A stretch of 64,000 nucleotides of DNA from Chrysomallon squamiferum (Eukaryota > Mollusca > Gastropoda > Neomphalida > Peltospiridae). How positions within the stretch are numbered: position 1 is the stretch's first letter; every line of letters starts with the position of its first letter. The stretch spans positions 18,445,810-18,509,809 of the forward strand of contig CM022673.1 in assembly GCA_012295275.1 (NCBI GenBank), in the 5' to 3' direction. Below the pieces are notes generated by a model. That model was not told the origin of the DNA. It saw only the letters and a list, made by a program, of their open reading frames with translations, and did not search any database. Below are positions 56,001 through 64,000 of this stretch, piece by piece. Both the position numbers and the translations under genes were made by a program.

Positions 56001-57205
56001 TTAAATAAAAATCTAGAACCTTCCAGTTGTCTTTTGATGAGTGGTATTATCATATAAAATATACTGAGTCACATATAACAATATCCCCTCTTACAAGTCT
56101 TCTCACTGAAATGTATGATCAGTAATTGAATATGTGCATGTGTGTTAATTTGCATGATTAATTGTGAGTTGCTGGGGCGTTGTGAAGCACTGAAGATTTT
56201 ATTGCTGAGATTACAAGGTTATTACGTAATGATCGTCTCACACCTTTTTTCATTCAAATTAATAACTATCGTTATAGTGATTATGCAGCTAATAAATGCT
56301 TTCAATTTAAAATGTAAAAGATGTTATAGGTCAAAGACAATTCTAATGAAAGTTCCAGGGTAAACTAGGTCGTCGAATCGATCTCGTTCAGTGACATAGA
56401 AGAACTTATCGCTTCAACAGTTTAACTTAATATGGTTGTCCTGGAGATAAAACGAAACAAAATAAATATTCCGCTTAATCATTCTCTAATTTCACTCACT
56501 GTTCATTATGGACTCTTTTTAAGGCTAAATAACACTGGTGTTGATCGGTATTTGTTTACCACTTGTACTCAAATCGTGACTGAGATGAATTGTCGGTCTG
56601 TATGGATGACTTCCTTTGAATGAATAAAGATTTCAAATCGTATAAATATTAAATAAAGCGTTAAAAAAAGTAAACACGATTCCCACTCAGGCATGTAGAA
56701 ATAATGTCAGGTGACGTGTCAGTCCTGCTATCTTACACCTTTTTCTTCTTCTTCAGTGTCTTGGATCAAAACCCCATTCTGGACATATAAGCTGATGAAA
56801 AAATAACGTTCATAAATTAATATCTTCATGATAACACTACAATAATGAAAAAATGAAAATGTTCTTCATAACCAAAAACGTTATTTGAGTGTATGTATCA
56901 TTGTCCTGTAAAAGAGGTAAAAAATAAGTAAATAAAGCACTGAAATTTGGGATTTATTCATAAATAATCGCGTTAGATGTTGGTGCACGGTGTAGCACGT
57001 TAGCATGAGTTGTGGTATATCGCTGGATCTATCAGTTTTCATACTTCCGTTGTGTTTTTACCCATTCCAACTAAAGCTCCGTGACTGGATTATCAGAAAC
57101 CATTATGTGTTTAACCGTATATTTGTCACAGTGCATGTACCAGATATTCTATTGGTAGTCTAAAGTAGCCCTTGCTGTGGCAAATATTATACAGAAACCA
57201 TTGCA

Positions 57206-57312
57206 GTTAACAACAACAACAATAATAGCAGTAATAATAACTAACAATAACAGTAACAACAACAACAACAATAACAATAGTAGTAGTAGTAGTAGTAGAA
57301 GTAGTAGTAGTA

Positions 57313-57352
<40 letters not shown>
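57206..57352. repeat. AAC/TAG/TAA compound microsatellite
   Basis: Trinucleotide runs in succession, giving a spurious poly-Asn/poly-Ser frame. Confidence 0.92.
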
Positions 57353-57353
<1 letters not shown>

Positions 57354-57879
57354 CTACAGTTAATTGCTGCAAAAATAATATAACAAATAAATAGATCTTG
57401 AGAAATAAAGAATTAATTCACAAAGGTATTTATCGTTTTCAGTGATTTTTTCTGTTCACAATAAAATCGTTTATGTCATACAGTTTTTTTTAAACAGTGA
57501 AATGTCTCAACAACAGTAAACGATCAATATTGTTCTTTCAGCACTTTTACCAGTGTTTGTTTTGTTACCTAGCAAACGACTGAAATATACTTGTCCTCTA
57601 ATTTTGTTATTATTATTTTTAATCTATTTTTTTCCTCCGCTTCGTTTTCATTGAAAGAAGAAAGAAAATATAATAATTAAGATGATGAAACAATTTTAGA
57701 AGAAAATAAGTAATATTTTTTATCAGTCTCATGAGATACCTTAAATATTCTCCCTTCAAAGATACACGATGTACTGTATGATAGACTGATTGAAAGATCA
57801 GTTAAATTATTGCTGCGTTAATAATCAGGAGCTAAAAGCAAAGAATAACATCTTTATTTTATCGCCATATTTTTATTGT

Positions 57880-57881
57880 TA

Positions 57882-57946
<65 letters not shown>

Positions 57947-57966
57947 ATTATTATTATTATTATGAT
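57880..57966. repeat. ATT/GTT compound microsatellite
   Basis: ATT units, then about nine GTT units, then ATT units again. Confidence 0.92.
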
Positions 57967-58092
57967 TATTATTATTATAACTATTATATTGTTTGTCATC
58001 TATTTTAGGTATCTATTTATGTGTAAGAGTTGATAATCTGTGTCTGATATCTTCTTTCAGAATTCACATTTTATTTTAATTATTTCTTTATG

Positions 58093-58093
<1 letters not shown>

Positions 58094-58186
<93 letters not shown>
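58094..58186. repeat. (CT)n microsatellite
   Basis: Nearly pure CT run of about 46 units. Confidence 0.95.
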
Positions 58187-58188
<2 letters not shown>

Positions 58189-58462
58189 ATCTTTTAAAAA
58201 TATTTTTCTGTGCATTAACGCATAGCTCAGTATTTTCACTTTTCGGTGTGCGTATTTCTTTATTTTTTTCTCTTTGTCAATAAAACAGCTATACAACTTT
58301 AAATGTAAAATAGTTTTGGACTATAACAAGAATACGCCTCGCTGTACTCTGAGTTGGTTTTATATTTCAGTATTAAAGGTGTGACGCCAATTTCAGTGCC
58401 GATTACACTTCACCGGTGAATTTTTTAAATATTTGGGTTAAGTTGTGATAAAATATTTATAT

Positions 58463-58497
<35 letters not shown>

Positions 58498-58689
58498 CAA
58501 ATTAATGTAAATGTAGAGAAAAATGAAAATGTAATGAAATTAACAATACAATTGTATTGTGTAATTTGTGTAAAATCTGTGTAATTTGTAATTTGTATTT
58601 TTATCTGCAGGTAAATAAAAAAGCTGTTTAGAAAACTTTTCAGTTATCTTTCCTTCTCTCTCTATCTACAAGTATCTTTCCGTCGGTAT

Positions 58690-58944
58690 TTATCTGTCCA
58701 TCTGCCCATCCATCCATCCATCCATCCATCCATCTATCTTTCTAACCTTATGTCTATCCATCTATCTATCTATATATCCATCTATCTGTCCATTTATCTA
58801 TCTAATCTGATCTTATCTATCTATCAGTCTATCTTTTTTTTAAATAATTTAATCTTTTTTCGTATATAGATATAGAGATAGACAGATGGATAAATATGTG
58901 GATAGACAGACGGATGGATAGGCGGATAGGCGGATGGATGGATG

Positions 58945-58976
<32 letters not shown>

Positions 58977-58992
58977 AACAGACAAACAGATG
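58690..58992. repeat. ATCC/ATCT then GGAT/GACA tetranucleotides, inverted arrangement
   Basis: ATCC and ATCT units (58,690-58,830) are followed by GATA, GGAT and GACA units (58,862-58,992). The two halves are partly complementary and could fold back on each other. Confidence 0.85.
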
Positions 58993-59737
58993 GATAGATA
59001 AATAGATAGATATATACCGACAGAAAGATATATATTTCACTGTCAATTAATATGTGTGTATTTGTGTATGAGTCTATAAAAGGTTTCACATTCTAATTTT
59101 TCTATATCTCTTTTCATTCTATTACTCTGTTTTCTTTTATGATTTTTTTTTCTGTATATCAGTCTATAAATCTCTCAAATTTGCCCTTTCTCAGTGGTTT
59201 TTCTTTCTCTCTTTCGTACGGTAATACATTATTGATACTGACAATAAATATTCTATAACTTATATCTGTGTATATTCCCAAGATCCTCTCTTACTGATCG
59301 ATATTGATTTATGAATAAATATCTTGTGACCAAAAACAAAATTCACGCTCTGATTACCACAATAAAAGTTCATCTGCCTAGGTTCTTATTAAACTGTAGA
59401 TTGGCAATTATTTTCATAACGTGAAAATGCATGAATGCATGATTTATATTAATAAATTCTTATGTAAGGCAATGAAAGAAAACTTTTCTTTCATTATGAA
59501 TGGTTTCAGAGCTTGTTATTTAATTAGTGGAAATGTGATGAATGGTGTTAATAGTTAAATTTGAATGATGTATCATAACAACACGAGAAAGTTCGCAGCT
59601 CTCTCCTTCCTTTACCCAGGCTGTGCAAAACTGGAAACAGGCCATGACTAAATGGAAAATGTATATCTCGTTTCAAAATGCTCACTAAACGTTTAGAAAC
59701 TGTTAAATACTTATTTGCATATATACATAAATCGTCT

Positions 59738-59900
59738 TTAAAATATTAATTCTCGGTCCAAAGGATCAGGTTTGGCTATCTTCACAGCGTCAAAAACATT
59801 TACAAAACCGTCCCACGTTGAATTCGCCTCGCAAAACGCGGAGGCCCACCCAGCTTCATGTGTAGAGTTCCGGCCTTTGCACAGTAACTGACACATCTCT
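59738..59900. other. GC-elevated island, open on both strands
   Basis: A stretch of about 150 bp, much richer in G+C than its AT-rich surroundings. The plus strand is open from 59,742 to a stop at 59,889-59,891 (motifs SKGSGLAIFTASKTF and HPASCVEFRPLHSN). The minus strand is open from ATG at 59,896 to a stop at 59,738, 52 residues (motifs HEAGWASAFCEANSTWDG and DAVKIAKPDPLDRE). I do not recognise either. It may be a remnant of a mobile element or a lone exon. Confidence 0.4.
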
Positions 59901-61503
59901 TTTCTCTTTGTCTCACTCTGTCTGCTCTTTTCACTTCTCTGTGTCTCTAGATATCAAACTCGATATCTCACAAATATTCACTGACTTTCACTGGCTCTTC
60001 TGCCTGTCCGTCTGTTTCTCTTTCTGTACGCATCTCACCAATTAAATTTGACTCTTGGATGTGTTTCTATTGTTGTTGTTTTTGGTTGTGGTTTTTTCTG
60101 AGTTATTTTTTAATTAATTTATTTATTAATTTATTTAATTCTTCCAATATTTAACTGGCAGAATTAATTTTTGTTAATTTTAAAATTTATATTGCTTTTT
60201 AGGTTATTGATTTGTTCCTGTCGTTATAATAGATTTAGATTGTTAATTTTCACTAACAGTTTTGATTTGCTACGAATCTTTCTTATCAGTTTGGTATGAA
60301 TATTTTTATAGGAGGACAGACAGAATGACTAGAACAAAAGAGATAAAGATATTAAATATCTAAATAATCGATTAACAGAATAATACGATAGAATGAACAA
60401 ACATGTTATGGATATTTTTAATCGATAGTCGATATTGTAGTAATTTACCATTTATTTACAATTATGTGTAGTCACGGAAAATCAATGTTCCTTGTTCCTC
60501 AGATATTGTTGTGTTTCTAACTGTGATACAGAATCAAATATCTGTGAATACATATCTTTTATAAGAACTTTCACCCAAAACTGAAAAACATATGACATTA
60601 GCATAAAGGTTCGTGGAGGACGGTCTGCCGAGTATTGATCACGCGATCTGTTTGTTCTTCGATATGTTAAGTGTGCTTCGATTATCGATTGATAATATCC
60701 ACACATGTTTTTTAATTTTAACCTTGGATTCAGTTCTGTCGATCACTCATCACATCCTAGGACTGATCTCTAAAGTTTTATTCAGATCTCTATCGAGACA
60801 GGTGGGGTCGAGGAATGGAAACAGAGACAAAAGAAAAAATGTAATGACAAACATTTCGACATTAAAGCGATTTCGTGTACTTTTATGTAAAAAATATTTC
60901 CTTATCACGCCATCCGCTCAAGACAAGACGATGGTTCTAGAAATGTCCACGGTATGAACACTGTGACCGGACAGAATGTATGAGTGACACAAAGCAGTGA
61001 ATACTTCACTGAGTTGTTATGAACAAAGTATCCAATAAACAAATTTTACAAACAGAAAAAAATCCCAACAGGATCAGCGAAAAAGCAGATAAAAAAATCT
61101 ATTTTATTTATCAGTTATTTATAATCATAGCCTCTTTGTATTTTTATGTGTGTCTGGACAAGTTAATTTCAATAAATACAGTTTCTACACTTGACTATCA
61201 ATAACAGTTATTTAATACAATTGTCATTGTATCACGTGACTTGACCTATTTCCCGTCAAACATCCGACAAAACGCATTTCCACATTAGATATTTATTAAG
61301 TAAAAACCCAGATTACAATATCTTATTACCGTGTTGCAATTATCTAATAATGTAATGCTGTATTTGGTCTTGCTGAAGTATTTTGAGATATAATAGGTAT
61401 AATTATATATTTTTGTATTTCTTTTATTTATCTTTAATGTATGTGTATCTTTTATTTATCTATAATGTATTTATTTCTTTCATCTTTAATTTACCGTTTT
61501 ATG

Positions 61504-61505
<2 letters not shown>

Positions 61506-61567
<62 letters not shown>
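61506..61567. repeat. (CT)n microsatellite
   Basis: CT run of about 31 units. Confidence 0.95.
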
Positions 61568-61570
<3 letters not shown>

Positions 61571-62417
61571 CATGTATTTATATATTTATTATTGTTATTG
61601 TTTTGTTTCGGCGTATTTAATTCCTGCGAAGAACAGAATCAATGTTTGAATTTCAGTTTACATCAGAGGTCAATATAACTCACGTGACGACGAGTACAAA
61701 CAATTATCATATTAGCCAAGGGCATGCAGCAGAAGTTTTTGTTTGTTGTTGTTGTTGTTTTTTCTTTTGTTGTGGTTGCTGGTTTTTTATTTTATTTTTT
61801 TATTTTTTATAAACTTGAGTTCATAACTAAATAAATAATCAGTTTTAAAAATTAAAAAGTGTTCCTTGTTAAACACTGCAATTGAAATGAGAAAAATAAA
61901 AGCTCCCACAGAATTCGACAAGCTTCAGAAGATAAATATAAAAGACACCCGACGTTGAGTCTGGTGAAAACTTAAACTGTTTTCAATTAGTGGCTGGAAA
62001 CACAGTGTCTGACGTAGGTCGATCGCAAACACAAACGGAAGCACAATGGTGGAATGAGAAGTGAGACTGCCATGTACAAATAAGTATTGTTTGTCGTAGA
62101 AGAGTAACAATAGTGAGGCTTAGGACAATGACCAGGCTAACATACGACCTCTACTTGACTTAATTCATACAACACAACAACAACAAAAAACAAAAACAAA
62201 AAAACATTTTACATCTGATTTGATGTAGAAGCGATCTATCAAACATTTACATCTGATATATATTCGGAATTCTTCACAAACCTTTTTATGAACCTTATCC
62301 CAAAATGTATATTTATACATCTGGGGGCTTATGTATGTTATAAATAAATGGAAGGGAATGGCTCCCTTTCGACGTGGAGATCGAATTTGGCCAAACTTCT
62401 TAGATGCACTTCTAGTA

Positions 62418-62448
62418 TAATAAATAAATAAATAAATAAATAAAAATA

Positions 62449-62498
<50 letters not shown>

Positions 62499-62500
62499 GC
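62418..62500. repeat. TAAA/TAA microsatellite
   Basis: AATA units followed by about 17 TAA units. Confidence 0.92.
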
Positions 62501-64000
62501 CAGACCAGATCCTCTGTACTCCTGGTAAATGTTTAATGATGTGTTCGATTTTGATATTCTGTCTGAGCATATTGTAGTAGATCGTTAACCTTTATAAAGC
62601 TACTATTACGTTAAAGTTGCTGATTGTAATATGAAAGGTTTACAACACATTTCTAGTGTTGTTATCATGCCCGACGATAAAAAAAGTACAGTGGCAAACA
62701 AAAACAGACACAAACGCGTTTTTAATAGTTATTAGCTGAACATTATTCAATTTCATTTGAATGAGAATTGATTGCTTGTAAAGATATACAGAACAATACA
62801 GTAAAACGTTGTCACATGATGTTATAGATGATAAAGTATAGCAGGAGACATTATTCTAAAGAATGTACTTTTATGAAGAGTTATTTAAGCAGACACCGCT
62901 TGCCATTGTACGCTATTTGATAACCGGTTAGGAAAAAAGTTTTATGTATTTCGTGTATTTTACTCTTGTGATCCGAGTTCATCTAAAATAGTTTCTCGAT
63001 ATGTATGTTGAAAAGAAAAGGTTAGATCGGGATAAAAGCATATTTTACTGAATTATAAATGTTAGACTGACATATTTAGATACATTGTTTGTTTAATTAA
63101 ACGACTGTAACGATAAAATGTGTTATTATTACTGGGGTTGTAGAGTATGATTTATTGATCAAATATTAAATAAACTACATTATTCTGCCATTGAACAATC
63201 CATATTACTCATTCTACATTCACTGCATGACATTTAGTATTGTGTATTGACTGTTTAACAATGTGATGTGTTTTTGTCATATTCCAATTGTCGCACAGTA
63301 TTATTTACATAATTATTTATATCAGAGACAAGAATAATTCATTAGGTTACGTGTTGCAGCCGATCTAAAATTTAAATTATATCAATGTGAAATTTTTATT
63401 TTATTTTATTCTTTTTTCAAATTTATTTTCTTTTGTCAGATTTTAAAATAAATAAGTACATGTAGTAGAGCTTTTTATTCTCATTATTTTTGTTTATGTT
63501 GTATTCTTGTTGCCAGTAACTGTAATTAGTGAGAAAAAAAATTTAAAACCTGAAATATTATATCCATTTACAACGCATTTCCTTTAAATGAAAATGATTA
63601 AAATGTACACTGATTTTTTCATAAAGACGCAGGCTTTGTTGTTTGTAAATATTATTATAATTATGCATGTGAGAATACACAGAAGAACAAACAAAAACAT
63701 ACAAGGTAGAAAACTGAAAATTATTAAACGAATTTTTACTGTTATGACCAGGTGCAGTCTGGATCCCATCCATGGATCTGTATCAGCAAATTGTTTTTAG
63801 TTATATATCTGTTTATTTATTTTGTTGTTGTTGTTTTGTTTGTTTTTTTTTTTTTTTTTTTCTTCTTTTATTTCTTCTTCTTATTATTATTATTTTTTGT
63901 TGGTTTTCTTTTTCATTTTTTATTACAATATCTTTGTTCTTAAAACATAAGTCTTAAATTTATCCAAACTTCACTTGCAGCTAAAAATATCTTCCTTTTA

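Larger units (their letters stand above)
55801..64000. other. gene-poor right flank
   Basis: No exon series, RNA gene or complete mobile element was recognised. Short open frames here have no supporting junctions or family pattern. Content is AT-rich sequence, microsatellites and one GC-elevated island, listed separately. Confidence 0.6.

Noticed and set aside
58829-59089. Minus-strand frame rich in Ser/Ile/Cys/Leu/Val
   Set aside because: It is a product of the tetranucleotide repeats.
60613-60957. 114-codon plus-strand frame in the right flank
   Set aside because: No domain, motif, signal or splice context was found, and a similar open frame exists on the other strand. Chance is the simplest reading.

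Overview
This is a eukaryotic, metazoan window. It has multi-exon genes with GT-AG introns, about 70% A+T, abundant microsatellites and no bacterial-style gene packing. The gene content (beta integrin, nurim, a REJ/GPS receptor) and the many GA, TAA and GATA/GACA microsatellites in short introns suggest a lophotrochozoan, probably a mollusc. The species cannot be fixed from the sequence alone.

Left part (1-11,360): four-part housekeeping-like layout. The 5' half of an integrin beta gene is on the minus strand and runs off the left edge. It shares a compact head-to-head promoter of about 200 bp, containing a perfect CRE palindrome, with a plus-strand serine beta-lactamase-like hydrolase (six exons, about 670 residues, with a C-terminal tail that looks like tandem BTRD1-type repeats). 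A complete four-exon nurim gene (NRM, inner nuclear membrane) lies on the minus strand, convergent with the hydrolase. From 11,360 to 15,080 I see no gene.

Centre (15,084-55,591, minus strand): one very large gene. I can join 59 coding exons in frame from a signal peptide at 55,591 to a stop at 15,084. If the array copies are intact, they encode about 4,435 residues. Order of the protein: signal peptide; 14 copies of an unrecognised four-cysteine, helix-rich domain of about 155 residues; 12 EGF domains alternating with the last 12 of those copies; seven more EGF domains; a cysteine cluster with CGVCGGD motifs; IPT/TIG-like segments; a REJ (receptor for egg jelly) region; a GAIN-like region with a possible furin site; a GPS motif lacking one cysteine pair; one transmembrane helix; and a basic tail of about 36 residues. 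The layout recalls the sea-urchin sperm protein suREJ1 and polycystin-1-type ectodomains, but with an N-terminal repeat domain I do not recognise. This gene is the most interesting object in the window.

The 33.7-52.7 kb part is a tandem array of twelve two-exon cassettes of about 1.62 kb. Inner cassettes are almost identical, introns included. The outer copies are diverged. Seven of the twelve four-cysteine exons carry one or more 1-2 base indels, nearly all in homopolymers, while all twelve EGF exons are clean. Three separate places in this gene show minisatellites grown out of splice sites.

Right part (55,600-64,000): no convincing gene. It holds AT-rich sequence, microsatellites and one GC-elevated island (59.74-59.90 kb) that is open on both strands and may be a mobile-element or exon remnant.
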